DNA of 64,000 bases from Hymenobacter sp. GOD-10R (GCF_035609205.1 NZ_CP141184.1:5649001-5713000), one strand, 5' to 3'; shown: positions 24,793 to 34,698, counted from the stretch's first letter. Numbers and translations are program-made. The notes: generated by a model from the letters alone, not told the origin.

Positions 24793-27345
24793 ATGACTAC
24801 TGTTTCTTCCGCTCCTGCGCCCTTATGGCGACGAGCATTGCCCCACCTGCTAGCGGTGGTGTTCTTTCTGGTGCTAGCTGCCATGTACTTTTCGCCAATT
24901 CTATTTGAGGGCAAGACACTCGCACAGCACGACATTGTGCAGTTCAACGGCGGAGCGCACGAAGCGGCGCAATACCGTGATGCCACTGGCAAAGAGGCTT
25001 TGTGGACTAACTCGATGTTCTCGGGCATGCCCACATACCTTATCAGCACGCGCTTTCCAGGCGACTTGTCGGGGTACTTGCATAAGGCGTTTACCCTAGG
25101 GTTGCCCGCCGTGGTAGCCAATCTGTTCCTGGCGTTGCTTTGCGGCTACATCTTATTTGTAGCGCTTGGTGTGCGGCCGTTGGTAGCTGCAGTGGGAGCT
25201 GTAGCGCTGGGTTTTACGAGCTACAATGTGATTATCCTAGCGGCCGGCCACAACACGAAGTCGTTGGCCCTAGCCTACGCACCGCTGGTGCTCGGGGGGC
25301 TACTGGTCACCTTCCGGCGAAATCGGTGGCTAGGTGCAGCGCTGTTTGCCCTAGGACTGACCATGAACGTGCGCTCCAACCACTTGCAGATAACCTATTA
25401 TTTGCTGTTACTGGTCGTCCTTTTTGGTATCGTTGAGCTAGTAGCAGCCGTACGGGCCAAGCGCTTGCCTGACTTCCTCGGGCGCACAGCCTTGTTAGCG
25501 ATAGCTGCGCTGCTGGCCGTGGGCGTGAGCTTCGGCCGTCTTTATACCACACTGGAATATGGTAAATACTCGATTCGCGGCCGCTCGGAGCTGAAGACGC
25601 CGCCGCCCGCTGCACCCGGCGCTACGCTCCAACCAGCCGGCGATGATGCCGGTAGTGGCTCGGGCCTCGACCGGGATTACGCTTTCGGCTGGAGCTACGG
25701 CGTGGGCGAATCCATCACTCTGCTCATTCCGAATTATTACGGCGGTGCATCGCAGGGTAAATTGAGCGAGACGTCGGAGACGGCGAAGGCACTAGCGGCG
25801 CTGGGGGTACCACCCGTGCAGCTGCGCGACTTTCTTGCACAGTTGCCATTGTATTGGGGTGCCCAGCCCTCAACTAGCGGACCCGTTTACATGGGCGCCG
25901 TGGTGTGCCTGCTATTTGTGCTCGGCTTATTTGTAGCCGACCGTCGTACGCGCACTTGGTTGCTGATCGGGACTATTTTATCGATTGTATTGGCTTGGGG
26001 AAAGAACTTCGAGACGTTCAACTACTTGATGTTCGATTATTTCCCGGGCTATAATAAGTTTCGCTCCGTATCAATGGCGCTGGTTATTGCGCAGCTTGCC
26101 ATGCCGCTGCTGGCCGTGCTAGCATTAGCGCGTGTGCTCCGTGCTCAGCCGCTCGTTGCCACTGCTGCTGGTCACCCAGCTTTAACGGCTAAGCCCGCCG
26201 ATTCACCCGAAATGGCGGACCTCAAGCGCAAACTGCTCTATGCGGTAGGCATCGTGGCGGGTATTTGCGTGCTGGCATTCTTGGCCGGCCTAGGTGCTGA
26301 TTTTGCGGGGCCAGTTGATGCTCAAATGCAGCAGCAAGGTTTCCCGCTGGATGCGCTGCGGCAAGACCGAGCTAGCCTCATGCACACTGATGTATTCCGC
26401 TCTTTGATATTTATCCTGCTGACAGGAGGCGTGCTTTACGCCTTTTTGCTGCGCAAGGTAACGGCTACTACTACAACGCTGATTGTTGGCGTGCTGACTT
26501 TGGTAGACTTGTGGGGCGTGGACAAACGCTACCTCAACGAAGCCAACTTCCAACGGGAAACGGTAGCCCAGCAATTTATACCAACGCCCGCCGACGAGCA
26601 GATCTTACAAGATAAAGATCTGAGCTACCGGGTGCTGAACATCCAGAATCCGTTCAACGAAGCCAATACTTCATACTTCCACAAGAGCATTGGGGGTTAC
26701 CACGGCGCGAAGCTGCGGCGCTACCAAGACCTGATCGACCGGCAGATTGCTAATAACAATACGCAGGTATTGAACATGCTCAACACGCGCTATATCATCA
26801 CCGGCGACCCCAAGCAACCGGTGCAGCGCAACCCTGGCGCCCTCGGCAACGCTTGGTTTGTGAGCGAGATTGAGAAGGCACAAAACCCGGATCAGGAGAT
26901 GGCAGCGCTGAGTAAGTTGAACCCTGCCACGACCGCCGTGATAGACGTGTCGAAATTTCCAGTGACTAAGACCACCTACAACGTAGCCGGCTCTACCATC
27001 CGGCTGAGCAACTACGCCCCGGATGAACTGAAATACCAAGTAAATGCAGCCCAGGACGGCTTCGTGGTGTTCTCCGAAATCTTCTACCAGGATGGCTGGA
27101 ATGCTTACATCGATGGTAAGCTGACGCCGCATTTGCGGGCCGATTATGTGCTTCGCGCATTGTCCGTGCCCGCTGGCCAACACACGATTGACTTCAAGTT
27201 TGAGCCGAAGGAATACGCTGTCGGTAATACCGTGTCGCTGGTTTCTTCTATCGCGCTAGTGCTGGCGCTGCTGGCGGCGCTCTACTACGCCGTTAAGCGC
27301 AAACCTGCGCCGGTGCAAGCAGAAGAAATAAGGCTTGCGGCATAG
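24793..27345 (+). CDS. YfhO family multi-pass membrane protein
   Basis: A protein of 850 residues with a dozen or so hydrophobic helices in the first ~580 residues, then an extracytoplasmic C-terminal domain and a last helix near the end (SLVSSIALVLALLAALYYAV). The start FFLVLAAMYFSPILFEGKTL, ALWTNSMFSGMPTYLIST and VPAGQHTIDFKFEP are typical of YfhO/GT-C-like proteins. In Firmicutes, YfhO contributes to glycosylation of lipoteichoic acid; in Bacteroidota the acceptor is unknown, though a lipid-linked glycosyltransferase role is the best guess. ATG at 24793 (MTTVSSAP). Confidence 0.87.
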   Translation: MTTVSSAPAPLWRRALPHLLAVVFFLVLAAMYFSPILFEGKTLAQHDIVQFNGGAHEAAQYRDATGKEALWTNSMFSGMPTYLISTRFPGDLSGYLHKAFTLGLPAVVANLFLALLCGYILFVALGVRPLVAAVGAVALGFTSYNVIILAAGHNTKSLALAYAPLVLGGLLVTFRRNRWLGAALFALGLTMNVRSNHLQITYYLLLLVVLFGIVELVAAVRAKRLPDFLGRTALLAIAALLAVGVSFGRLYTTLEYGKYSIRGRSELKTPPPAAPGATLQPAGDDAGSGSGLDRDYAFGWSYGVGESITLLIPNYYGGASQGKLSETSETAKALAALGVPPVQLRDFLAQLPLYWGAQPSTSGPVYMGAVVCLLFVLGLFVADRRTRTWLLIGTILSIVLAWGKNFETFNYLMFDYFPGYNKFRSVSMALVIAQLAMPLLAVLALARVLRAQPLVATAAGHPALTAKPADSPEMADLKRKLLYAVGIVAGICVLAFLAGLGADFAGPVDAQMQQQGFPLDALRQDRASLMHTDVFRSLIFILLTGGVLYAFLLRKVTATTTTLIVGVLTLVDLWGVDKRYLNEANFQRETVAQQFIPTPADEQILQDKDLSYRVLNIQNPFNEANTSYFHKSIGGYHGAKLRRYQDLIDRQIANNNTQVLNMLNTRYIITGDPKQPVQRNPGALGNAWFVSEIEKAQNPDQEMAALSKLNPATTAVIDVSKFPVTKTTYNVAGSTIRLSNYAPDELKYQVNAAQDGFVVFSEIFYQDGWNAYIDGKLTPHLRADYVLRALSVPAGQHTIDFKFEPKEYAVGNTVSLVSSIALVLALLAALYYAVKRKPAPVQAEEIRLAA

Positions 27346-27416
27346 CTCAACCTAAAACCTAGCTTCGGCCTGCCTGCTACTCTGTGCTTTGCGCAGGCTA
27401 GCAGGCAGCTTCTTTT

Positions 27417-28349
27417 ATGACGGCTCCTCTCCTTCTGCAAGAACTCGTTGAACCAGTTGCCCAGCAACGTGGTGTTCGCCTATTGCTCTTGCGCGACGAC
27501 CTAGCTCATCCGGATCTGCCCGGCAACAAGTGGCGCAAGCTCAAATACAACTTGTTAGCGGCCCGCGAACAAGGCCATACGACGCTGCTCACATTTGGGG
27601 GCGCTTACTCCAATCACTTGGCGGCAGTGGCGGCGGCAGGCCGACTCTACGGCTTTCACACAGTTGGGCTAGTTCGTGGAGAAGAGCACTTGCCGCTCAA
27701 CCCCACCCTAGCCCAAGCGGCCGCCGACGGCATGGCGTTGCACTACCTCGATCGTGCCACTTACCGCCACAAGCAGGAGCCTGCGTTCTTAGCGACTTTG
27801 CAGCGTGAAATTGGATCAGCGTATATGGTGCCAGAAGGAGGCTCCAACGTTTTGGCCCTGCCTGGATGCGCAGAGCTAGTAACCGAGCTAGCTGCCCAAA
27901 CTGACTTTGATGCGCTTTGTGTGGCTTGCGGTACTGGCGGCACGTTGGCCGGCCTGCTCACTGGCCTAGCCGGCACCCGGCACGCCGTGGGCGTCGCTGC
28001 ACTGAAGGGCGGTAGCTTCCTGCAAACGGATATTGATACCTTGACCCAGATGGCTACGGGTACCAGCTACACGAACTGGTCGTTGCAAACGGATTATCAC
28101 TTTGGTGGCTATGCTAGCTTCTCACCCGAGCTAATGCTGTTCATCCGTCGGTTTCAAGCTAGCCATGGCGTGTTGCTCGACCCGTTGTACACGGGCAAGC
28201 TGCTGTTTGGCGTGTTGCAGTTGATTGACCAAGGCTACTTTGCTACTGGTAGCACCGTAGTAGCCGTGCACACGGGTGGCTTGCAGGGCTGGCGGGGGTT
28301 CCGGCAGCGCTACGAAACCCGTAGCTCCTGGTGGCCAGTGCTTACGTAG
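27417..28349 (+). CDS. PLP-dependent ACC deaminase/D-cysteine desulfhydrase family protein
   Basis: A 310-residue fold-type II PLP enzyme. PDLPGNKWRKLKYNLLAA gives the PLP lysine at residue 38, followed by TFGGAYSNHLAAVAAAG for substrate carboxylate binding, and VACGTGGTLAGLLTGLAG as the phosphate-cupping Gly loop. Members either deaminate 1-aminocyclopropane-1-carboxylate or release H2S from D-cysteine; sequence alone does not decide, and D-cysteine desulfhydrase activity is the safer expectation in bacteria. ATG at 27417, 71 nt after yfhO on the same strand. Confidence 0.87.
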   Translation: MTAPLLLQELVEPVAQQRGVRLLLLRDDLAHPDLPGNKWRKLKYNLLAAREQGHTTLLTFGGAYSNHLAAVAAAGRLYGFHTVGLVRGEEHLPLNPTLAQAAADGMALHYLDRATYRHKQEPAFLATLQREIGSAYMVPEGGSNVLALPGCAELVTELAAQTDFDALCVACGTGGTLAGLLTGLAGTRHAVGVAALKGGSFLQTDIDTLTQMATGTSYTNWSLQTDYHFGGYASFSPELMLFIRRFQASHGVLLDPLYTGKLLFGVLQLIDQGYFATGSTVVAVHTGGLQGWRGFRQRYETRSSWWPVLT

Positions 28350-28482
28350 CCAGGACCGGGCAGCGCCCTGCACCTAACCTGTTTTCGTCTGCCCCTTGCG
28401 CGGCACAGCCGTAAGGATGAGTTTAGCCAAACTTTGTCCTGTCCCGTACTTGCTCATCACAGGCCTTTTTCCTCTTTGTTGT

Positions 28483-29118
28483 ATGCCCCTTGCTCGCTTC
28501 CTACGGCGTCTGTTGCCGTTGCTTTTTCTTGTTGGCTTAGGCTGGTTTCTCTGGAAAAAAATACAACCCACCTTGTCGGATCTGGAGAACCCGTTACGGA
28601 CCGAACCGCGCATCACGGTAAGCCACAACACGGTGCTGACCAAAATAGAAGGGCTAGGTCGGCTGGAGCTGGTGCGCTATCACTTCAAGGATATCGTGGA
28701 GTATAAGAAAAACACGTACCGCTTTTTGCCCGACTCGAAAGTAGCGCTCATCGTAGCAGGCGACGCCATCGGCTGCCTCGATTTGCGCAAGGTTCGGGAG
28801 CAAGACGTGGTTTTTGAGGGTGACTCTATCGTGCGTATCGCGTTGCCGGCCGCTGAACTCTGCACCTGGCAGGTCGACCACAGCCAGAGCCGCGTGTACA
28901 GCGTGGAAAACGGCTTTTTCCAGGATGCGGCCTTAGTTGACGAAAGCTACAAGTACGCCGAGAAAAACGTGCGCCGGGCAGCTCTACAATCAGGCATTTT
29001 AACCCAAACGGAGCGAAATGCCCAACAGATTCTACGCCCTATGCTCGAAACTATGACAGGGCGGCGCGTAATCCTCACGCGGCAGATGGCCCCGCCACAG
29101 TTGCCGGCTAAGCGCTGA
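28483..29118 (+). CDS. DUF4230 domain protein
   Basis: A 211-residue protein from ATG 28483 (MPLARFLRRLLPLLFLVGLGWFL). The frame opens upstream at 28396, but the extra residues look like leader. One N-terminal membrane anchor is followed by a periplasmic DUF4230 domain: TVLTKIEGLGRLELVRYHF, LIVAGDAIGCLDLRKV, and IVRIALPAAEL. DUF4230 proteins are widespread and uncharacterised. The stop is 2 nt from the convergent recX stop, with no terminator hairpin between them. Confidence 0.82.
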   Translation: MPLARFLRRLLPLLFLVGLGWFLWKKIQPTLSDLENPLRTEPRITVSHNTVLTKIEGLGRLELVRYHFKDIVEYKKNTYRFLPDSKVALIVAGDAIGCLDLRKVREQDVVFEGDSIVRIALPAAELCTWQVDHSQSRVYSVENGFFQDAALVDESYKYAEKNVRRAALQSGILTQTERNAQQILRPMLETMTGRRVILTRQMAPPQLPAKR

Positions 29119-29120
29119 AG

Positions 29121-29618
29121 CTATTCGTCTTCTTCCGGCGGCTTACCTAGGTCATCCAGCGCTATTTTGATCAGATCTGCTTCGTAGCCTTTGGCAGTAA
29201 GAAACAGTTGGAGCTTCTGACGGCGGGCACGCGGATTTTTCTCTTTTTCCTGCCGATCCTTCTTTTCCAGCACGTCTAGCAGATTTTGATAGTACTCGTC
29301 GCCATCAATCTCCTTCAAGCCTTGCTTAATGCAGTACTCCGAGATGCCCTTAAACTTGAGGTCTTGCACGATGCGACGGCGGCCCCACTTCTTGAGCCGG
29401 TATTTGCCCCGCACAAAGCTTTTCGCGTAGCGCTCCTCATCGAGCAGCTTCTCGCGGCTCAGCCGAATGATGATTTCGCCGGCCTCGTCCTCATCAAGGC
29501 CATAGCTGCGTAGTTTCTCTTCCACTTCTTTCTGCGTACGGTCTTGGTAGGCACAAAACGACGCTATTTTCTGTAGAGCCTCGGGAGGAGTGTAGAATTT
29601 CTTTTGGGGTTGATTCAT
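29121..29618 (-). CDS. recX: Regulatory protein RecX
   Basis: A 165-residue RecX-type protein, an inhibitor or modulator of RecA filaments, made of three-helix repeats. ALQKIASFCAYQDRTQKEVE, then LDEERYAKSFVRGKYRLKKWG and IVQDLKFKGISEYCIKQGL, are family-defining. Start ATG 29618 (MNQPQKKFYTPPEAL). recA is not in the window. A charged C-terminal tail ends in PPEEDE. Confidence 0.92.
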   Translation of the reverse strand: MNQPQKKFYTPPEALQKIASFCAYQDRTQKEVEEKLRSYGLDEDEAGEIIIRLSREKLLDEERYAKSFVRGKYRLKKWGRRRIVQDLKFKGISEYCIKQGLKEIDGDEYYQNLLDVLEKKDRQEKEKNPRARRQKLQLFLTAKGYEADLIKIALDDLGKPPEEDE

Positions 29619-29936
29619 CGTCCGCAACTAGCGTCCTAGGGGTTTGGGTAGGTGGTAAACTGACGTTGCTGGTGGCTGTTTCGTTCACTTTTACGCAAGC
29701 TACGCGCTACTTCGCTATCTGTTCTACCTGCTAAACTATCGGCATCTATCGATCAGCTTCCTCAAGTCTAGAAATGGCACTCTGGCGTTATGACCGAGTT
29801 GCTACTCTCGCTGGCCTAGCCCTGCGTATTTGGGTGAAATAAGCAGGTGAGTACAGGTGTTTGTTTCTAAAACACTCGGCTACATTGTACCACACTAGGC
29901 ATTCTGCTGTCCCACTCAATTTACACCTAGCTAGCA
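29619..29936. other. Divergent intergenic region recX / ferritin-like pair
   Basis: About 318 nt carrying the promoters of two divergent units. A TTTG at about 29830 and a TTTG near 29863 lie on the plus strand but do not form an exact -33/-7 pair. No small gene, RNA or repeat recognised. Confidence 0.3.
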
Positions 29937-30707
29937 ATGAGCCAACAACCTCCTTCGGAGTTGAACTCCACCCATACGACTACCCATTTACTTACCCATT
30001 CGATCCAGCGCCGAAACTTCTTGCGCTACTCTGGTGCTGGCCTAGCTTTAACCGGGCTGCTGTTGACAGGCTGCGACGACGATGATGACACTAGCAACAA
30101 CAGCGGTGCTTTCGTAGATGTAGGCAGCGGCGACCTAGGGGTGCTGAACTACGCTTATGCGCTGGAGCAGCTAGAATATGCTTTTTACACGCAAGTGCAG
30201 GGCGGTGCTTACTACAAAGGCCTAGCTGCAACCACCGCCGAAAAGCAAATCCTAGACGACTTGCTGCTGCACGAGAAAGCTCACGTTGATTTGTTTCGCA
30301 ATGCGCTAGGTTCTAATGCTATTAAAGACCTAGAGCCAGACTTTTCCACGATCAACTTTGATGATCGGGCCATTGTGCTCGGCACGGCCAAAACGTTCGA
30401 AGATACAGGCGTAGCGGCTTACAACGGGGCGGCGCGTTACTTCGAAACACCTACTTACTTACCGTTAGCGGGCAAAATCGTGTCGGTTGAAGCGCGGCAC
30501 GCGGCGCTTATCCGTGACATCATCACCTTCAACTCTTTTGTTGCTACGGATGTGGTCGACTTATACGTGCCCCCTACCAGCGGTGCTATTGGCAGCGGAG
30601 CATCGGGATCTGGGCTAGAGCGCTCCATGCGTCCCGCCTTGATCGTGAACTCTGTTAATCAATACCTTAAAGTTGGCTCAAAGCTCAATGTTAGCAAGTT
30701 CGTTTAG
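29937..30707 (+). CDS. Exported ferritin-like protein, lipoprotein form
   Basis: 256 residues. N-terminal QRRNFLRYSGAG (residues 24-35) is a twin-arginine-type signal ending in the lipobox LLTGC46, so it should be a Tat-exported lipoprotein. The rest is a four-helix ferritin-like bundle of the Ferritin_2 type, with three conserved carboxylate/His stretches: LEQLEYAFYTQ, LLLHEKAHVDLFRNALG, and KIVSVEARHAALIRD. These could bind a di-metal centre. Activity unknown. It pairs with the next gene, 35 nt downstream. Confidence 0.82.
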   Translation: MSQQPPSELNSTHTTTHLLTHSIQRRNFLRYSGAGLALTGLLLTGCDDDDDTSNNSGAFVDVGSGDLGVLNYAYALEQLEYAFYTQVQGGAYYKGLAATTAEKQILDDLLLHEKAHVDLFRNALGSNAIKDLEPDFSTINFDDRAIVLGTAKTFEDTGVAAYNGAARYFETPTYLPLAGKIVSVEARHAALIRDIITFNSFVATDVVDLYVPPTSGAIGSGASGSGLERSMRPALIVNSVNQYLKVGSKLNVSKFV

Positions 30708-30742
30708 TAGCTAGCCACTCCCACCTCAGTTCGTCATTCCCC

Positions 30743-31729
30743 ATGGATTTATTTCAACTCCTTTCAGATATTGAAAAGGTAGACCCCGAAGTCTACGAGC
30801 GTTTCGACTCTCGGCGGCGCATATTCAAGCACTTCAATAAAATGGGCAAGGCGCTTTCCGCAGCGGCATTACCCGGTATGGTAAGCGGCTTATTTAGTAA
30901 GGCATACGGCCAAACATCCACCTTGCCCCCCGATGTAGTCAATGTGCTGAACCTAGCATTGAGCCTAGAATATCTAGAGTACTACTTCTACGATACGGCT
31001 CTGCGGCGGCCTACCTACGGCTTGCCTACCAGCGCTACGCTCCTAACGGGAGGCACTACTGCTACTGGCGAACAGCAGGGCATTACGCTCATCCGCAACG
31101 ACGAAGAAGGTCATATCAAAACACTCCGCGCCGCCCTAGGTCCGGCGGCTATTGCGGAGCCTGCACGCACAGTATTCGACTATAGCGGTGGTAAAGGCAC
31201 CTTTAATGGTCCTTTCAAAGACGTATTTACCAATTCAGCTACTTTCTACGCCGTCGCGCAGTCGTTTGTCGATACGGGGGTGCGCGCTTACAAAGGTGGT
31301 GCGCCTACGCTGTTCAACAACAAAGACCTGCTGGAAGCGGCCCTCAACATTCACTCCGTAGAGGCGCGGCACTCCTCGCACCTACGCACGCTACGGCGGG
31401 GCAAGGCGGCACGCGTTGACGGGGCTCCTTCGGCCCAAGCTGTTCCAGGCTCGCTCAACACAGCTCCGAAGAGTTGGATTTCGGGTAACGACAATGGTGG
31501 AGCTTCCCCTACTACTTCGGTTTCCACTACTCCTATCTATGGCGCGGGCTCATCGGCCACCGACTACCCTGCCGAGACTAACGTGGTACAAGCTGGTCGC
31601 ACCATCACCACCGACAGTGGCATTAGCGCTGCCGCAGCCTCCGAGGCCTTCGACGAGCCGCTTGACCCCGCAACGGTTAAAAGCATTGCACGCAACTTTG
31701 TGGCGGCTAGCTCTACGCTGTTCACCTAA
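30743..31729 (+). CDS. Exported ferritin-like protein, partner of the preceding gene
   Basis: 328 residues. The bundle signatures match its neighbour: LALSLEYLEYYFYD, LIRNDEEGHIKTLRAALG, and NIHSVEARHSSHLRTL. SRRRIFKHFNKMGKALSAAAL followed by a QTS junction suggests export, but the RR motif is degenerate and there is no lipobox, so export with its lipoprotein partner through Tat is a possibility. About 90 residues of Ser/Thr/Gly-rich tail follow the bundle. The two-gene unit recurs in Cytophagales; its metal and substrate are not known. ATG 30743. Confidence 0.8.
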   Translation: MDLFQLLSDIEKVDPEVYERFDSRRRIFKHFNKMGKALSAAALPGMVSGLFSKAYGQTSTLPPDVVNVLNLALSLEYLEYYFYDTALRRPTYGLPTSATLLTGGTTATGEQQGITLIRNDEEGHIKTLRAALGPAAIAEPARTVFDYSGGKGTFNGPFKDVFTNSATFYAVAQSFVDTGVRAYKGGAPTLFNNKDLLEAALNIHSVEARHSSHLRTLRRGKAARVDGAPSAQAVPGSLNTAPKSWISGNDNGGASPTTSVSTTPIYGAGSSATDYPAETNVVQAGRTITTDSGISAAAASEAFDEPLDPATVKSIARNFVAASSTLFT

Positions 31730-31746
31730 CCACCACATTAATCTTG

Positions 31747-31780
31747 CAAAAAAAGGCAGCCGCTGGGCTGCCTTTTTTTG
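31747..31780. terminator. Terminator of the ferritin-like pair
   Basis: Perfect 15-bp stem (CAAAAAAAGGCAGCC and its complement) with a GCTG loop, 18 nt after the stop, with T7 on the descending arm. Confidence 0.9.
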
Positions 31781-32070
31781 TTTGTGATGCATCTATACGT
31801 AAGTGAGCAGCCAATAGTCTTCAAGTCATTGGTCGTCCAGAACTCCTGAGAGGAATTTCATTTAAAAACACGTACAACGCATATCTACTTGAATGATGCA
31901 GAAGACGCAAAGCATAGTTTATGACGTTGTGTTTATATCGAGCTACCATGCTACTGTAGCCTTGTCAAAAAGCGGCCTTATCCGCAAGAAAGCACCTAGG
32001 TAAACAAGCATTAGCGTGCTGTTTCTCTTTACCTTCACGAAGCTTGAGCTCGTTTATCTTAGCATCACTT
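31781..32070. other. Intergenic region upstream of DUF5686 gene
   Basis: About 290 nt without a gene. A one-mismatch -7 candidate TAGCCTTG lies near 31954-31961. Otherwise nothing recognisable. Confidence 0.3.
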
Positions 32071-34698
32071 ATGCCGCGTATCTACTTACTATATTTCCTC
32101 TTCTTGCTAGCCGCTTCGACCGTACAGGCTGGTATCGTGCGGGGACGCATTACCAATCCTAATGGCGAAGGACTAGCTTTCGCAAACGTAGCTGTGCGCG
32201 CTACCTCGTCTAGCACGGCCACCAACGAGCAAGGCAACTACCAGCTCCGGCTTAATCCAGGCCGGTACGAGTTAGTCTTTCAATACGTCGGCTATCGGCC
32301 GCACACGGAAACAGTGCAAGTGGCAGGTGGTGACACAGCAACGGTGCTCAACGTGATTCTAAAGTCTGAAAGCTACCAGCTCAACGAAGTAGTGGTGCGT
32401 GCCACCGACCGCGACCCGGCGTATGCCATCGTGCAGCAGGCTATCCAGTGGCGGCGCTACCATCAGCGCGAGGTAGCAGCTTTTAAAGCGCGCGTGTACA
32501 TCAAAGCCCTAGGTCGTCTCACCGACGTTCCTGGCAAAATCCTGGGGTTGGTGAAAGTAGGCCCTGATCTGAAACCTGGCATTTTCTACCTGTCGGAATC
32601 GGTGTCGGAAATGACGTTTCAGCAGCCCAACGTCGTGCGCGAACGGATGATTTCCTCCCGCGTGAGCGGCGACTCCAAGGGCATCAGCTTCAATCGGGCT
32701 GGCTCCGGGCGCGACTTGAACTTCTATAATAACGTGGTGAACAGTGGCTTCTCCGAACGGCGCTTCGTGTCGCCGATTGCGGCCAATGCGCTGTTTTACT
32801 ACAAATACGAATTAACGGGCAGTAGCCAACAGGGCGGCGTGCTAGTGCACAAAATTCGCGTGATTCCGAAGCGGCGCAATGATCCGGTGTTCTCGGGCTA
32901 TATCTACATTGTGGATGGCACCTGGCGGCTGCATTCGTTGGCGCTGGACCTCACCAAAGACGCCCAGCTCGATTACCTCGACAGTTTCCACCTAGAGCAA
33001 ATTTTCGCGCCTGCTCCAGGGCCTTCCGACGTGTGGGTCATGCAGTCGCAGAAAGCAACCTTGGCGCTTTCGGGCCTAGGGTTCAAAGGCAACGGCTACA
33101 TCACGGCGGTGCTCTCGAACTATCAAGTGACGCCCACTTTTCTTAACCGTCCCGCCCCTGCTGCCCAACCGACTACGCCTACCACGCAGCCCACTGCCCC
33201 CATTGCCATGCCCGAGCCTGTGGCAGATGCAAAGAAGCCCAAACCCAGCTTGCGCGGCCTAGGCAAACAAGTACGCAAAGGAATCCGGCGCGCCGAGCAA
33301 GATAGCCTAAGCAGCAACTCTATCGGCTTGCGGCGAGGCGAGGTAATGCGCGTGGATAAAGGCGTGAATGAGCGGGACTCTAGCTACTGGACGGAAGTGC
33401 GCCCCATCCCACTCACAGATGAGGAGAAAGTTGATTACCACGTAAAAGACAGCACCGAAACTATCCGCAACTCGCGCGCTTACCAAGACTCTCTGGACCG
33501 TAAGCGCAATGAGTTTGAGCCGCAGAAGCTGCTGATGGGCGGCTACACGTATTCCAATACCTTTCGCAAGCAGCAATGGTACGTAGCTCCCATCTTTAAC
33601 ATCCTGCAATACAATACGGTAGAAGGGGTCGTTGCCAATCCGCACGCGACTTATACGCAGGATACTGACGACCGCCGTACGTTCTCCATTACACCTACTG
33701 TGCGCTATGGCTTCGCCAACAAGCTGCTCAGCCCTAGCTTGGTAGCTACCTGGCAGCACGATCCGGTGAAGATAGCTCGGGTGACACTTAGTGCCGGTCG
33801 TACCATCGAAAACTTTGACCGCGCCAGCCAGCTTACCCCGTTCATCAACACGGTGTATACGCTGCTGGATAACCGCAACTACGCCAAATACTACCGCCGC
33901 GATGGGGCTACGGTCAGCTACAATCGCGAAGTGGTCAATGGGCTGACCTTGCAAGGCCTGCTCAGCTACTATGACCGACGTGAGTTGCAGAACGCCACCA
34001 TCGACTTGCTGCGCGACGTATCTGGGCGGGCATTTACGCCCAATCAGCCCTACAACGAGGAACTGCCTAGTACCAGCTTTGGGCGTAATCAAGCCCTCAC
34101 GTTTGAGCTAACGGGCTCATTCACTCCGGGCCAGCGCTACATAACGCGCCCTACTGGCAAATATAATTTCCGCTCTAAGTATCCGACGCTCCGCTTCACG
34201 TACCGCCAAGGCATACCCGATGTGCTAGGCTCCGACGTGCGATACACGTTGCTTGCTGCTGGTCTGAACCAGAACATCAGTATGGGCCTGCTCGGTAATG
34301 GTAGCTATAATGTGGCGGTTGGTGGCTTCTTGGGTCAACCGCGTCTTTCATTCATGGATTACCGCCACTTCTCCGGCAACCAGACGTTATTTGCTAGCAA
34401 CTTTGGGCAGTTTCAACTTCTTGACTACTACCGCTTCAGTACGCGGCAGCGGTATATAGAAGCGCACTATAATCAGCATTTCAACGGCTTCTTCCTAAAT
34501 AATATCCCGCTGCTACGGCGCCTGAAGTGGCAAGAAGTTGCGTCGTTCAACTACCTGCACACGCCGCAAGCCGGCCATTATGTGGAGCTAGGTGTTGGTA
34601 TTGAGCACATTTTCACGCTGCTGCGCGTCGACTTTTTCACGGCGCTACAATCGGGTCGTAAGCTGGATTCTGGCTTCCGTATTGGTCTAGGTTTCTAG
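32071..34698 (+). CDS. DUF5686 outer-membrane protein with CarboxypepD_reg-like domain
   Basis: 875 residues from ATG 32071 (MPRIYLLYFLFLLAAS, signal peptide ending near VQAG); the TTG frame start at 32044 is not needed. Residues ~22-110 are a carboxypeptidase regulatory-like domain (GRITNPNGEGLAFANVAV, then NEQGNYQLRLNPGRYELVF). DUF5686 follows with KARVYIKALGRLTDVPGKIL and a long barrel-like C-terminal half. A Pro/Thr linker (residues ~365-390) joins the parts. Function unknown; the layout suggests a surface receptor without a plug domain. Confidence 0.85.
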   Translation: MPRIYLLYFLFLLAASTVQAGIVRGRITNPNGEGLAFANVAVRATSSSTATNEQGNYQLRLNPGRYELVFQYVGYRPHTETVQVAGGDTATVLNVILKSESYQLNEVVVRATDRDPAYAIVQQAIQWRRYHQREVAAFKARVYIKALGRLTDVPGKILGLVKVGPDLKPGIFYLSESVSEMTFQQPNVVRERMISSRVSGDSKGISFNRAGSGRDLNFYNNVVNSGFSERRFVSPIAANALFYYKYELTGSSQQGGVLVHKIRVIPKRRNDPVFSGYIYIVDGTWRLHSLALDLTKDAQLDYLDSFHLEQIFAPAPGPSDVWVMQSQKATLALSGLGFKGNGYITAVLSNYQVTPTFLNRPAPAAQPTTPTTQPTAPIAMPEPVADAKKPKPSLRGLGKQVRKGIRRAEQDSLSSNSIGLRRGEVMRVDKGVNERDSSYWTEVRPIPLTDEEKVDYHVKDSTETIRNSRAYQDSLDRKRNEFEPQKLLMGGYTYSNTFRKQQWYVAPIFNILQYNTVEGVVANPHATYTQDTDDRRTFSITPTVRYGFANKLLSPSLVATWQHDPVKIARVTLSAGRTIENFDRASQLTPFINTVYTLLDNRNYAKYYRRDGATVSYNREVVNGLTLQGLLSYYDRRELQNATIDLLRDVSGRAFTPNQPYNEELPSTSFGRNQALTFELTGSFTPGQRYITRPTGKYNFRSKYPTLRFTYRQGIPDVLGSDVRYTLLAAGLNQNISMGLLGNGSYNVAVGGFLGQPRLSFMDYRHFSGNQTLFASNFGQFQLLDYYRFSTRQRYIEAHYNQHFNGFFLNNIPLLRRLKWQEVASFNYLHTPQAGHYVELGVGIEHIFTLLRVDFFTALQSGRKLDSGFRIGLGF

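Noticed and set aside
24611..24796. Small plus-strand open frame upstream of yfhO
   Set aside because: Lies in an intergenic AT-rich stretch, has no promoter or recognisable protein pattern and overlaps the yfhO start region.
26671..27183. 170-residue minus-strand frame inside yfhO
   Set aside because: Antisense shadow; no recognisable motif and no promoter.
33307..34092. 261-residue open frame on the minus strand inside the DUF5686 gene
   Set aside because: It is the antisense shadow of a clear coding sequence; its composition is that of a reverse reading of aromatic-rich barrel codons and it has no domain.
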